DNA of 64,000 nt from Phallus indusiatus (Eukaryota > Basidiomycota > Agaricomycetes > Phallales > Phallaceae), in assembly GCA_027605045.1 (NCBI GenBank), contig JAQFWX010000006.1:868001-932000 (forward strand), written 5' to 3'. Each line of letters starts with the position of its first letter. Within the stretch, counting starts at the first letter, position 1. The position numbers and the translations under genes were made by a program. Shown piece by piece: positions 1-11,000 of the stretch. The notes under the pieces are model-generated. The model made no database searches. It was given only the letters and a program-made list of their open reading frames with translations, and was not told where the DNA came from.

Positions 1-465
1 AAGTCTCAGTCAAGTTCAAGTCAAGTTCAGCTCAAGTCAAGTTTCGCCTCTAGTCTATTTCTACGCTCATATCTATATCTTTGGATTAACTCTGAGTGAG
101 GTCTCGGAGTATAAACTAGCGATTTTCATTTCAATTTTATTGTCGCTTCACTAACTCGCAGAAGGATAACTGTCATCATTGATTGTAGATCCTCCGTACT
201 AAGTCGCAACTCAAGTCTTTTGCCGACGCTTGTTCATTATATCACTTGCACATTTGCATACGATCTCTCCTAGTCGTTGCAGTTGTTGTTGGTGTTTTGT
301 CTGTGTTGGTTTCGATATCAGCGCATACATCCCTACATCCCCATTCCCCATCTACTCGTTCTCTCATTACCCGAAATCAGCACCAGGACCCGCTCCACGG
401 TAGACTAACGACCTCTATAATCAAATATCTCGTAGTTATTCCGATCACTTATAGCCGGCATACAC
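1..465. other. AT/low-complexity stretch without a supported gene
   Basis: The first 45 bases are a loose tandem of the hexamer-like unit TCAAGT/TCAAGTT. An open frame runs over 246-521 with a hydrophobic start followed by Ser/Thr/His-rich sequence, but it lacks a good ATG context, crosses the splice-like signals of the following gene and resembles nothing I recognise. It may be the 5' part of the DUF6532-like gene that follows. Confidence 0.4.
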
Positions 466-1356
466 TAAGCTATATTCATCGGATCGTTACACCGCGCCCA
501 TATCGCACGCACCCGCAATAAGTGGAAAAGCTTGGCGCAGGCTATTGTAAGTGGTCCTGCATATGATTTAGGCAATGACCCCGATGCTATCAAGGTGCGT
601 GCTTCTTGGCTATTGGAGGACACGCGGTGGGTATATGGTAGCATCGAGGGTGGCGAAGAAGGAACGAGAGTAAGTTATTGCTGACCTGTCTTGATCAATA
701 CTAACTCAGTTGGTAGGAACGGCGGCGACGGCCTTTCGGACATCCCACTATAGCCACCATCATTGTTGGGGCGGCTTATGAAGCCAAGGATGGTGTGGCA
801 CGTTTGTGCCCGGACAAGCTCAATCCCATTCCACTTTGCATGATTGCATTTACCGCAGTAACGGTAAGGCTCAATCGATTTAATAAAATCTGCTAATTAT
901 TCACTCCAGATCATGAATGCCCTCCACGAGTATGCACTGAATGACGGCCACAAAACTAGCGTCGACTTCGGGGCAACCAAATATGCAGAACACTATGCAA
1001 CTCTTTTGGATAATATCAAAGACGTCGCGAAACTGAAGCCTCAACAATGCCTTGAGCTTCGGCGAGAAATTCACGACCGAGGGGCGAACAAACTCGAGCG
1101 ACCATTCAGCAATTGTTTGCAGACTCAAAAATCCAAGTTCGTCATCGAAGACTCGGATGATGAAGATGGTGAGGCGCCGGATGGATTTGATAATGATGCC
1201 GGGTCTATAGGTATCAATGAGCGTTCTGAGGAACATTTGCCAGAGGAAGAGAGTGGAAGTGAACAGGAAGACATTAGCTTCCCAGATGATCAGGATGATG
1301 ACTTTGAAAGCCAGGATGAAGGAGGTCTAATCGGTGATAATATAGTTCAAATTTGA
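466..1356 (+). CDS. DUF6532-like protein, 5' end unresolved
   Basis: Three exons join in frame: about 466-669, 718-863 and 910-1356. Introns start GTAAG/GTAAGG and end TAG/CAG. The joined product begins near an RNKWKSLAQAI segment, passes through HPTIATIIVGAAYEA and IALAHEYA-like helices (here ALHEYALNDGHK at the start of the last exon), and ends in a strongly acidic tail. The order 'HP.I..ii', 'm.iAfta v..al.ey..G' and 'f....Y...Y...l' resembles the Agaricomycete DUF6532 domain, whose function is unknown. A stop lies just upstream in frame and no initiator ATG is seen, so the gene is either 5'-truncated, pseudogenised or has an upstream exon I cannot place. Confidence 0.4.
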
Positions 1357-1439
1357 TTGTATTGCTTGTATGTACTATGCAATGCAAAATAGCGTTGGAG
1401 CAATGGCTCGTCCTAAACAAACAATTAATCCTGAACGAA

Positions 1440-1560
1440 CGGGTAATTCTGAACCAGCAAATCCTCCTGAAGAAGCAAAGCATTTTGAACCAGTGAACCA
1501 TCTTGAACCAGCGAATCCTCCCGAATCAGCGAATCCTCCTGAATCAGCGAATCCTCCTGG
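1440..1560 (+). repeat. 18-nt minisatellite, coding-frame Glu-x-Ala-Asn-Pro-Pro repeat
   Basis: About five imperfect copies of an 18-nt unit (consensus GAATCAGCGAATCCTCCT) stand in a row. In one frame they encode ESANPP/EPANPP repeats inside an 88-codon open frame (1370-1636). It lies directly after the acidic tail of the DUF6532-like gene and could be an alternatively spliced extension of it or noncoding. Unit length is a multiple of three, so copy-number change keeps frame. Confidence 0.6.
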
Positions 1561-1705
1561 AGCACTGATGACTTATATACATCCGCTACTCCGTGGAGCC
1601 CTGAGGAGTGCCAAGGACACGGCAAGATCGGGCTAGGTGCTCCATGCCTCTCCCCAGGTCCAGACACTTCAGGAGGCGCTGGAGCACGCTTCCCAGATCA
1701 CTGAT

Positions 1706-2681
1706 GTAGTACTACCCGCTTTGCTGTCATTTATGGCGATAAGGCGGAATTTCGGGATTGCGAATCGGATGACGGAATAGGGGTAACATTTTTATTCCAC
1801 CCCTCCCATCCCTTTGATGCTGTTTCTGCCACCGAGAAACATCTGGTATGCACGTCAAAGAACGATGTCAATATATACGATCTAACAGGAGCAGGAGTGA
1901 GCCCGATATCGTTCTCGCGCGCCAGTGACACTGAATGGAGGGTATCCCTTAATGGGAAATATATGGTATGGATTGATACCGACAGAAACATACAAATCTT
2001 CGACATGGACACCCAATCCTTGCTCACCGTCCTGATAGCGGGCCTCTGTGCTCTAGCGGAACCCGAAGAGTTAGACCGACCAATCGATAACTTTTGGCTC
2101 TCCAATGACTCAAAATGTATTATAACAGAGTCCAGTATGGGGCTCTTAAATATTTGGGACATACAATCCGGGGTCACCAAAACAGTTTCATACCCGACGC
2201 ACTATATGGAGAGCATCGAAACCTTAATTTTGGGCAAAAGGATAATAGTAACTATAACCGGGGAACAATGTTGTGTCTGGGACTTGGATACGCTGGAGAT
2301 AATGTCCGCTCTGTATCGGTACGACGCTCTGTCTCCTGCCGCTAATCCCGGCATCGAGGGATAAGTTTAGGATCACTTATATCCAATGTCACTCACTCAG
2401 TCAGATATACACTCAGAATACCCGCATCCAACAAGTCGGAGATCTTGGAGTACGCATTAATGGCCTGGAAAAAGGCTTCGTTTGAGTGCAATACCTATGT
2501 CCAGACGTATGGATGGTGTTACAACCCTCGGAATGAGCCTATGTTTTGGGTTCCAAACAAGATGAGAAAGCGGTTCTGGCTTCCATGTATGGCGCATATG
2601 CCATATCAAGACTGTACAAAACTAAATTTCACGAACTTTGTACATGGTTCTGATTGGACAAAATGTAAATTGGCACAATGA
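1706..2681 (+). pseudogene. STAND WD40 C-terminal fragment
   Basis: The frame is open from about 1706 to an intron at 2362 (donor GTTTAGG-like region, acceptor CAG before 2419) and on to the terminal exon ending at 2681. It matches the last WD40 blades and tail of STAND gene A. The tail motifs FWVPNKMRKRFWLPCM and LNFTNFVHGSDWTKC are all kept. The NACHT, C2-like and most of the propeller are absent, and no start codon in good context is seen, so it is a 5'-truncated remnant. Relative to gene A it has a different indel in the blade before the SNDSKC motif. Confidence 0.8.
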
Positions 2682-2689
2682 ATCGGGAC

Positions 2690-3290
2690 TATTTAAATAG
2701 TCACGTCTGTGCTAAACACAGTTCCAACGTTCAAATCGGAGGAGTATATTCTCATATAAAAATTATTCCGGCTTTAAATCTGAGCGCAGAGGACTGATTT
2801 TGATGAAAACAGATTCATAAAAATTGAGCCCAAGATGGAGAGTCGAATCAGTATCTCAGAGGACTCCCGAACACGTCATGAGTTTGGCGTGTGGAATGAA
2901 TGATTTGTACCCAAATATTATGAACGGCTTTCATACTATTACCAGATCTTCAAGTTCGTTCCAACTTGATCACGTTGCTGATGACAAAGAACTTGGAAGT
3001 AAGAGGGATGCCCAACACGGAAAATGCGTAAAACAAACCCTAGACCCTAAATTTTTAAAAAATAAACTCCACAACGTAACAAAACATAGTCCAAGCTCCT
3101 ATAAATCGAACATGGCAGTGAGACATTGCGTCGTTACCCAAGTAAAGAGTGACGTCAGTCACATCAAGGTCACACTCAACGACTCGCTCTTGGATATTAT
3201 ACCCGCCATATACTCATGTCAATCATTCCTTGAGGGCGCAGCTTCAAATTTAAACACTCTTGATGTGTTTTATTGGCTGGACCCAAACTT
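2690..3290. other. Duplicated 3' flank, no supported gene
   Basis: This stretch aligns with the 3' flank of STAND gene A (about 13,560-14,170), sharing the segment 'gtctgtgctaaacacag' and the later 'ttcataaaaattgagccca' stretch. An open frame of 173 codons (2824-3345) runs across it into the MsrA pseudogene, but its counterpart in the other copy is not open, so it is unlikely to be a gene. Confidence 0.6.
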
Positions 3291-3299
3291 GTCAATAGA

Positions 3300-3715
3300 A
3301 CCTCAAATTGCTATCTTCGACTCTGGATGCAAGTTTTTGCCATAGGCATCATTACCAGATGTCAGACATAATGTCACTGCGCAGGCTTTTGGGGGAAAAG
3401 AATACATGTTTTTGAAGGTACTTCAAGGTCACCCTTCCTTCGAGGACAACGTCCGAGTATAACCTTCACTTCCGTTTTCCTTCTCTAGCAAGTTACCCTC
3501 CAAAAGAAAACAAGGGCATCATCAGCACCTCATGTGGTGTTTGACCATTTCATCGTCAACTACGTTGAATTAGTCGGTAAGCTTACACGATCTAAAAAAA
3601 GACCTCTTTTTCTCACATTAACCTAGAACTCTTCTACCGCTTTCACGATCCCACAATGTTTAAACATGAAGACAATGACGAAGGCAAAGACAACATTACC
3701 AAGAGAGATCTCCTT
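3300..3715 (+). pseudogene. MsrA pseudogene
   Basis: The sequence matches the enzymatic exons of the intact MsrA fusion at 15,459-15,950. The first active-site motif is changed (FDSGC instead of FGAGC), the exon after it reads FWGKEYMFLK, the following exon is internally deleted after 'IISTS' and the FF/YRFHDPT exon soon frameshifts. The Met-rich first exon is absent. Similarity then jumps directly into the HNHP gene, showing a fused deletion of roughly 800 bases. No functional reductase can be made from this copy. Confidence 0.8.
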
Positions 3716-3719
3716 CTCC

Positions 3720-5333
3720 AAATCCGCGTCCTATTACTTGGTTGTCCGCAGACGCAGCTATTCCCGTTGGTATCAGTCTTCAAACCGATCCGTCTGTAGG
3801 CACTTCCTCAGTACCAATCCCGTACACGTACTCGGAGATTTCTACGTACACTGATGTTGTATGCACTCCCGGAGATACGACTTCGCTAGTTCCTAGAAAG
3901 CGACTTCACTTTTCCAATACAGATGGAGATCGAGACGGAGATACAACTGCAACCGAAGTCATCCATGAATACCCTTCGGAAGAAAGCCACAATCCATTAC
4001 TGAAGCGCAATGGTACCAAACAAGCCATGTACTCCGCCGCAGGCTATATACAATTAACACACCAAACCTGGGTCCACAGAATTGAATATGTCAAAGAGAT
4101 TCTGCTCCATTGGCTTGTTCCCGCTTGGCGACTCGGTTGCTTGTCTTCTTGACCTTATCGGACAATCCAGTTGCTGGTGTATAGGATCAAGCGTACAACA
4201 AGGTCGGCCCTTATCGAGCAAAAGGTACGTATCTTTCTTCTTTCGAAAGCATGTTCCGTGTTTATCAATGAGTTCTCTTTATCAGTGCACAGACGCATGG
4301 TCGGGCGGAACAGGAGGTTCATTACCCAAGGCTACTACGGTTCCACCTCTTGGGCTCTTGGGCCCGCTGTGAAGTGTCAGAAAATGGCACATGATTGTCG
4401 AGGCGTTTTCCTTTGTTCTTGTGTTGATCCAGAGTTCTGGAAAGATTAAAATCGCGAAGATCGTGATAAAAACTCTGAGTATCCGCTTTTCGCGACTGGG
4501 AACGCGGGCGAGTAGTCTGGACGCTTGTCTGAACCGGATCGTAGCAGCTTTGAACGAGCTGTTAGGTACGTTGAAGAGGCCGGTATTGTACCTTTTGTGT
4601 TAGCGTTTCTAATTCTCATTTCGATTTCAGGTTTTACAATGCGATGGTCAAGGAGAGATGTTGGGGCGAAAATGGGAATTTCTCACGCAAACCGGAATAT
4701 AAGTCATACGATGATATCTTAAGTCATACACGCTTGTGGGACCGAGGCTCTAGTCAAAATCTGATCAAGGTTCAGGGCCCTCAGTTCTTTAAAAGCCAGC
4801 ATGCTGCTTGTATAGGCTGCTCTATGGTTCAAACGAGGGGCGCTTTTATCACGAAATACCATCAGACGTGGATCTTTCTCTGCTAATCAAACTATCCGCT
4901 ATGCGTCGAACTAATCTTTCAGATACGGTCGTCTTTATCCGGTCGTGTACTTTCACAGTTCCGCCGGCGCCGCGAACAGGGAACAGACAGAAATACTGTC
5001 GTACGTGACCCTATCTACACATGTCAACTGATACCAACTAGTATCTGTTTTTGTCTAGCTCGTATTCACGTAGAAAACGGCGATATATTCGAAGCCACTA
5101 TGTGGCAAGGTCCCTGTCCCTGTCCTGCAAAAATCACCATCATGTCGCCTATAGACCATGAGATTCGTAAAGCAGTGATTGTCCTCGCTGTCATCCCGCA
5201 CAACCATCCTTTCTGTCCTTGGGATAAACAGACGAGGAAAGCGAAAGCTGCGGAAAGAATGATGCATAATGGAAGCGAAGATGGTAGCGGTGATGTGGGT
5301 GGTGAAGGCGATTTTGACGATGAGGCTGCTTAA
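3720..5333 (+). pseudogene. HNHP zinc-protein pseudogene
   Basis: This is the decayed copy of the gene at 16,345-18,292. The segments ADAAIP, SVPIPYTYSE, KRNGTKQAMYSAAGYIQL, CTDAWSGGTGGSL and the terminal IPHNHPFCPWDK are all recognisable. A small deletion near 4120 shifts the frame and leads to a stop at 4152, and further shifts lie near 4440 and 4600. The last exon (about 5060-5333) remains open and ends with the same acidic DFDDEAA tail. Confidence 0.8.
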
Positions 5334-5860
5334 ACGGTCAATGTTCCGTTTCTCGCAGTAGAACTTGAAGAGGCACTGCAACGTTGTCATTGAGTCGGAT
5401 TTCACATCGTCCATCTTCCGTCTACGCGTCTACCTTGTTCATTCCAAGACATGGAGGAGGGGTATTAGTGGTGTCATCAAACGGCCATCGGTTTAACAAA
5501 TGCTTACCCGCAAAGGATTACTCTTTTTCAAAAAAATGGCCTTACCACTAAATCTCAAGCAACTACTAGACTGTTATCGTCTGGGATGATGCAATCAAGA
5601 CAACGTTCAAGAAATCGGTATAAATACTTTACAACCGCTGTATATAGATGTGGAGAGAGAATACAGAGCACAAGAAGGCATGTGGTCTGACCATTTTCTG
5701 CTCCTTGGAAAGTTATCGGCAAGTTATCGTCGCTTTGAGCAAGCTTCAGAATCAAGCGCCCAGCTGTCAGGTTATCACCTTGCTCCGCAAGGTCTTCTCC
5801 CTGTCAAAATGCGCAAAGGATACTTGCAGGCACGGATAGTTAGTATCCTGTCGGCTATTG
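5334..5860. other. Duplicated 3' flank of the HNHP gene
   Basis: It matches 18,293-18,850, including 'accttgttcattcca' and 'ccgctaaatg/accactaaatc tcaagcaactact'. Short open frames on both strands are not conserved between the two copies, so I see no supported gene here. Confidence 0.55.
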
Positions 5861-5869
5861 TTGTATCCT

Positions 5870-6560
5870 AGCGCTTATTCGGATTCTTCCGTTGTGTCAT
5901 TTCTCTTTCTTCAAGCTTCGACTTCAGCTCGCTCAGTTCGCATCTTTATTATGTGTGAACTCGTTGTGCGAATGAATCAATATATGTATTTATTCTCTAT
6001 TCTAGTTTACAGAACACTGATTATCAATTTCGCGTCTTCTCGTTCAAGTTTCAGCTCCTGTAATCTTCTATCCTCCTGTTCGAGGTAAGGATCTTGAGGT
6101 TGTCTGACCATTTCCATGTTGAGCTCCCGTAAAAGCCGAATAGTATGACGACCGGAACTGCCGAGTCACCGTTCGCTGTATGGAATGACCGTCGGCTTCC
6201 TGCAATTTGATTGTCATTTCTTCTTTGCAAGTAAAATTGGTATGACGCCGGGATTCAATAATCTAATCCATCAAGCTGAGTCGCTTGAGTTCGTTGGAGC
6301 TTCACCAAGATACAGAGTGACAAGTGTTCCAGTCCAACGTATGATGTCTTTGCTTCCCTCCTCCAGCTACGGGGATCTAGCACAATTTTTGTCACTTCTT
6401 GAGGACCGTTGGCTACGTCGATATCTGTATCAATACTTGCTGTCACCATGACTTTCATCTCAACCGCCAATTCAACAGAATTCTGCAGGTTACTCATGCC
6501 AGCCTTTTGACTTCAACCATTTTTCTTCTTTTTTAATGCAGTCCTCGACCATTTGTTGTA
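5870..6560 (-). pseudogene. Minus-strand coiled-coil gene remnant
   Basis: Read on the minus strand, three exon-like islands are rich in Glu/Lys/Leu heptads: IQQMVEDCIKKEEKWLKSKG (about 6490-6560), MEMVRQPQDPYLEQEDRRLQ followed by a KLERED stretch (about 6010-6120), and ELKSKLEERE (about 5890-5940). Splice-like GTAAC..CAG signals separate the first two. A further open frame (6255-6497) lies in between. I do not recognise the family, and no complete start-to-stop model could be made, so it may be a broken gene. Confidence 0.3.
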
Positions 6561-6599
6561 TCTTGACTGGCGCACATAAACAACGTCAGGTCACGATCC

Positions 6600-6800
6600 A
6601 TACTATGATGAAGGGAGAAACATGATGAAAATGGTCCATAAACTTTTTGCTGTAAGTCAAGATCGTTTGTTGCACGGTGACACTAAGTGGTTTGAACAGA
6701 AAGAGGTAATCATGACTCTAAAACATTTTCTTTCACTTGTTAACCTCCTACTTGAACAATCAGCCCGAAATCCTTGCAGCCCTGAGCCGACCTGTCAGGG
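6600..6800 (+). other. Exon-like island, unidentified
   Basis: Three short open pieces have good splice borders between them: one with DPYYDEGRNMMKMVHKLF, one with DRLLHGDTKWFEQKE, and one with PEILAALSRPV ending at a GTACGC donor (6799). After that the sequence becomes the pyrimidine-rich and GC-rich repeat island. This looks like the 5' or middle part of a gene cut by that insertion. I do not recognise the product. Confidence 0.25.
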
Positions 6801-6959
6801 TACGCTACCGCGTCCCCTCATTTTTCCTCGTTTATTATCATCGATATATATTTCCCTCTACTTTATTTATATTTCCCATATATTATCTCCACCCTCCGTT
6901 TGCTCCCTCTGTCTCTATTCCACTTTCTCTACTTGCGCGCGTCGCGCGCTCATACCCGG

Positions 6960-6980
6960 CGTGACGCCGTAGGCGTCACG
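6960..6980. repeat. Perfect 9-bp inverted repeat, 3-nt loop
   Basis: Arms CGTGACGCC and GGCGTCACG flank the loop GTA. It lies inside the GC-rich island. It could be a terminal-repeat piece or a cruciform. Confidence 0.7.
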
Positions 6981-7093
6981 ACGCTTATGTTCGGTTCGGG
7001 CGTCTGGCACTTAGCTGTGTCAGGGCCGCACGCCGCGCTATTGTTTTTTCATGTATATAGTCGCAGTCCCTAGAGTGAGGGTCCCTAAGCTTG

Positions 7094-7171
7094 TTCTCTT
7101 AGGATCCCCTCCCTCTAGGTGAGTAGTTAGCTCTCCCCCAATATATTTCTCTTAGGATCCCCTCCCTCTAG
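7094..7171. repeat. Direct repeat of 25 bases, 53-bp period
   Basis: The unit beginning TTCTCTTAGGATCCCC and ending CTCTAG occurs at 7094-7118 and again at 7147-7171; both are followed by GTGAG-like sequence and AGTAG. The pattern is typical of an LTR or a minisatellite seed. Confidence 0.7.
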
Positions 7172-7200
7172 TGTGAGCTGAGTAGCCCTAACACGACCCC

Positions 7201-8011
7201 TCCGATTTGACTATTGAGCATTGGCCAGTCTCAGCAGCGAACGAGGCTTTTCTTGAAGACATCAAGCTCACTCACGTTACCAATCCCGGCTAAAAACATC
7301 AACGGTGCATTGATTCCGCCTAATCTATATTGTCAAAGGTTATCCTTGGTTGAATGTCGTTCACTTTCCCATTGGTTCATGCAGACCGAAAGTGTTGACA
7401 CGTTCCATGCAAACTTGATGATCTGAGTTGCGACTTCATTTACACTATTTACCATAATTACATATGAGTCTATTTTAAATTGTTCCAAATTTTGCAAAAC
7501 CCTGGTCCCCCGCTGACTTCCCCTGGAAAGAAAAGAATCTTCACCGGTCTGAAGAAGGTTCCCCTTCTATGCCAAAGAGGATACGTCAAAAGTAAATGCT
7601 CGAAGAAAATTATAGATAGATTCATTAAAAGAATTTACATAAAGAAAATATGTTTTTGTTACAATATTGACAACATGCTTATTTTACTGTTACTTCTCAA
7701 ACGGAGCAAGGTGCCTCGCGGAGTTTACTCCGCGCGTTCTAGTCGGAACTGGCGCCTTCAATTTCAACACCGGTACCATAGGGTGCCATCCATGACAGAT
7801 CTAGAAGCTGATAGAAGTCGTGTCAAATCATAGGTTGGCTTAAAGGTGTAAGCTGGTGTAAGTTAAAAAAAGAGAAAGGTCACGAAACAACGAGGCAATA
7901 AGAATGAGCTAGAAATATAAGGTTCACACCCTCAAGTTGTTCTGGAACGAATCTTTCACCTCCACAAACCATCGCAGTGTTTCTTACTACAATTGTTCAA
8001 GTCTTTTTGTC
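7201..8011. other. Intergenic stretch before STAND gene A
   Basis: Two open frames (7214-7426, 7480-7833) are not recognisable. An 8-bp inverted repeat CGCGGAGT/ACTCCGCG with a TT loop lies at 7717-7734, similar in style to the hairpin at 6960. The AGTACT palindrome seen upstream of STAND genes B, C and D is not present in the 130 bases before gene A. Confidence 0.5.
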
Positions 8012-11000
8012 ATGGTCATCTCGACGGAAGGTATAAAAATATATGGTAATTTCGGAACGTCTCGTCTAAGGTTCCGGTTTTTCTCATTTGGGATAAAGAT
8101 GTTCGCTTGATCAAACCCCCATCCTTATCGAAACGTACTCCCAAGTTCCAAATAATGATCAAATGCGGTAGCGAAGAGAGAACAAGTACCAAGAGTGCGT
8201 TTAGCAAACGCGATCTCTGCGTAACCTGGAACGGCGAGGCTTTTGTGTTGTATGTATGTCAAATGCTACAATCTATTTCGATGTAGACCTTACATCACAA
8301 TGCAGTTTTGACAAGCTTACGGACGATATTATCCTCACTTTTACTATTTTCCGGGTCCGTCGATTTCCTTGGAACATCGCCATTAGCTCGTGTGAACACC
8401 GAGCCATTGATTTACTCAAGATGCAAAACAGCTCTGCCAGTGGTTAGTTCAATCATCAAAACCATCGCCGTTAGTCTGCTACTTACACATGATCTTAGGT
8501 TCATGTACATTAGATGTTACCGGAAACCGTCAATTGACATTCAAGATTGAGAAATCACTCAATGTCATGTCGGTACGGGAAACCGCAGGAAACCTACCGA
8601 ATCGGGAAATCTCAGCTGAGAATGCCAATTTAATCGTCTCCGCAACGCAGGCCTGCAATGATAATGAGGACGCCTTATCATCGTTTATCAATAAATTTCA
8701 AATTTTTGTAGGAATGGTAGATGATATCGCCGAGGTAAATTTCGTTGGAACACATCTTTATCTTCCTCCAAATGTTTCTTTAGATAAACCCCTATGTAAA
8801 AGTAGCATGGAGTATTTTGTCTATCATTCAGAAGGTAAGAAGCTCATTCTTTTGATCCTTCAAAATCATATATTAATTGTGTTTAGATGACTATCGCGAC
8901 AAAAAACCATTACGGCGACAAAATTCATCCGCTATGTGGAAAGTTGAATGACGTTTACGACTACATTACGGATGCGGGTCGACTACCTGAGCTAACTACG
9001 ACCCAGTCTAAAACGCTTTCTGCAGTGGTTCGTCAAACGACTGAATGCGCGTATTTTATACAAGCATACAGCACCGAAGGCACAGGTTGTGTATCATCTT
9101 CCAATGTCTTTTGATTGTGCAAGCGATTCTGATTCGAGAACCATAGTCAAAAACGTAATGAAAGGAATCAGCGGGAGTGTGGATTACAAAATCCAAGAAT
9201 TCAACGACAAATTTGACGGCCTCATGCAAGCCATGAGGGATATGGTCAATCTTGAAACGAACATTGTGACACTTCGTGTGCCTGAACACGTCGGTGAACT
9301 CGGTATGTCGATATAATCATATGCTATAATCAATCAAAGCTAATGATTTTTCACAAGCTGATTTGACCCTACTCAAAGATATGCACTATAACGGCACTTT
9401 CCCAGTGCCTTGGAAAAGATGCCTACCTGGAACGCGCAAAACACTGATCAATGATATATTGAGGTGTATCAGCGACGACAAATCGCCACAGATTCTGGTT
9501 GTGAGCGGACAAGCAGGAGTAGGGAAATCAGCAATAGCACATACCATCGCTGAAATGTTCAAAGAACAAAATCGACTCGGGTCCATGTTCTGTTTCGACA
9601 GGAGTCTCCCAAACAGGCGCAATTGTCTTTTCAGCACCATATCACGTGACTTGGCAAATGGCGATGCCTCGTGGCGAAGAGAATTGATCAAGACCGTCAA
9701 ACGGAACACTGCGATCCGGGAGACTGAGGATCCCAAAACACAGTTCAATGAATTTATCATCAAGCCTTCGAAGAATGTGACTACTATTGGACCCGTAGTT
9801 ATCGTCGTAGATGCATTAGACGAAAATGGAGATCGCGCTGAACGGGAGAAAATTCTGGAAATTCTCCTCCGCAGATGGACGGAGCTTCCGAAAAATTATC
9901 GCCTGATTGTCACCACTCGCCCCGAACAGGATATAGAAGCTCAATCTAAAAGATTAAATATTTCATGTAAACGCATGGGTGATATTGACGCGGAGGAAAC
10001 GCGTTCCGATATTAAAGCCTATGTCTCGAAGCGTCTTGCCTCAATTTCATCCATTCTGGACAACATAGACAGAAATTGGCGGGACGTATTAGCAATCCGC
10101 GCCGAAGGGCTTTTCCACTGGGCTCAGACAGCCTGCGCGTTCATTGATACCGGCGTTGAAACTCCTCCAGAGCTCATAAAGGAGAATTGGGAAACTTACA
10201 TTTCAAATAATTCCGACATGTCACTCTACGAACTATACCATCTGATTATCTCGAGTCAATCAGAATGCCGGTCCCCTAGCTTCAAAGAAATGTTCAAGAT
10301 AGTCGTGGGCGGTATTATAACGGCGCGGGTACCTCTCTCGATATACACGCTCCAAAATATCTTCAGTGATGATATTCAGGATATCAGGTCGATACTTTCC
10401 CCATTCAGTTCATTCTTTTCTGGCATTCACAACTCGTCCGAGTTCACTCCAGTACAACCCCTTCACACCTCGCTATTCGATTTTTTCAGGGCCGAAAAAT
10501 TCTTCGAGAGAAACCAACAAAATACCGAAAAGCTTAACGAGTTCTACATCAACACGTCAAATCAAAGTCAGATGACACTCGGTTGTGTCAAATTGATGAA
10601 TCGGATGCTCTGCTTCAATATCTGTCAGCTCGAGACATCACACCGGCGCAATCAGGATGTGCCCGATTTGGATTCGCGCGTCGAGAAAGCCATTCCGGTG
10701 CATCTGTCGTATTCATGTCGGTTCTGGACCTTTCACCTCCAGTCCTCGCCTGTTAATGTGGAGCTCATTCGTGAAGTCCGGAGATTGATGGACGATAATC
10801 TGTTGTATTATTTCGAGGTGCTTAGTCTGTTAAATGCGATTCCGCAAGGTTGCGTAGCAATGAGAGAATTAACGAAATGGTGTAAAGTGGGTGACTCTTT
10901 GCCTGTCACATATGCATAAATGACTGAATAAGGTGGTGGTAGGATGCAGTTCAAGATGACCTAGCTGAGGATGCGATGGATGCACAGGTGTTTGGAATTG

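Larger units (their letters stand above)
1706..5860 (+). repeat. Decayed segmental duplicate of the block at 12,426-18,850
   Basis: The order WD40 tail exon, last STAND exon, 3' flank, MsrA, HNHP zinc protein and its 3' flank is repeated here and at 12,426-18,850 on the same strand, with long stretches of near-identical bases. The copy here is shorter because of deletions: the Met-rich MsrA exon and most of the region between the MsrA active-site exons and the HNHP gene are gone. Frameshifts and stops interrupt the genes, while the downstream block has open genes, so this is the decayed member. The 5' junction lies near 1706, where similarity to 12,426 begins abruptly after an in-frame TGA. 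Confidence 0.85.
6800..7200. repeat. GC-rich repeat island, possible LTR or mobile-element remnant
   Basis: Composition changes sharply: a pyrimidine-rich run, then GCGCGCGTCGCGCGC, then a perfect hairpin with arms CGTGACGCC/GGCGTCACG (6960-6980), then a direct repeat of a 25-base unit beginning TTCTCTTAGGATCCCC at 7094-7118 and 7147-7171. The segment GGGTCCCTAAG...CTTAGGATCCC (about 7078-7107) can also pair. No transposase or reverse transcriptase frame is present, so only a noncoding end or solo LTR could remain. Confidence 0.45.

Noticed and set aside
1440..1560. CRISPR-like array
   Set aside because: Unit copies are contiguous 18-mers without spacers and the genome is eukaryotic.
2824..3345. 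173-codon frame in the 3' flank of the WD40 fragment
   Set aside because: The aligned sequence in the other copy is not open, so coding is not conserved; its last part is antisense-free MsrA pseudogene sequence.
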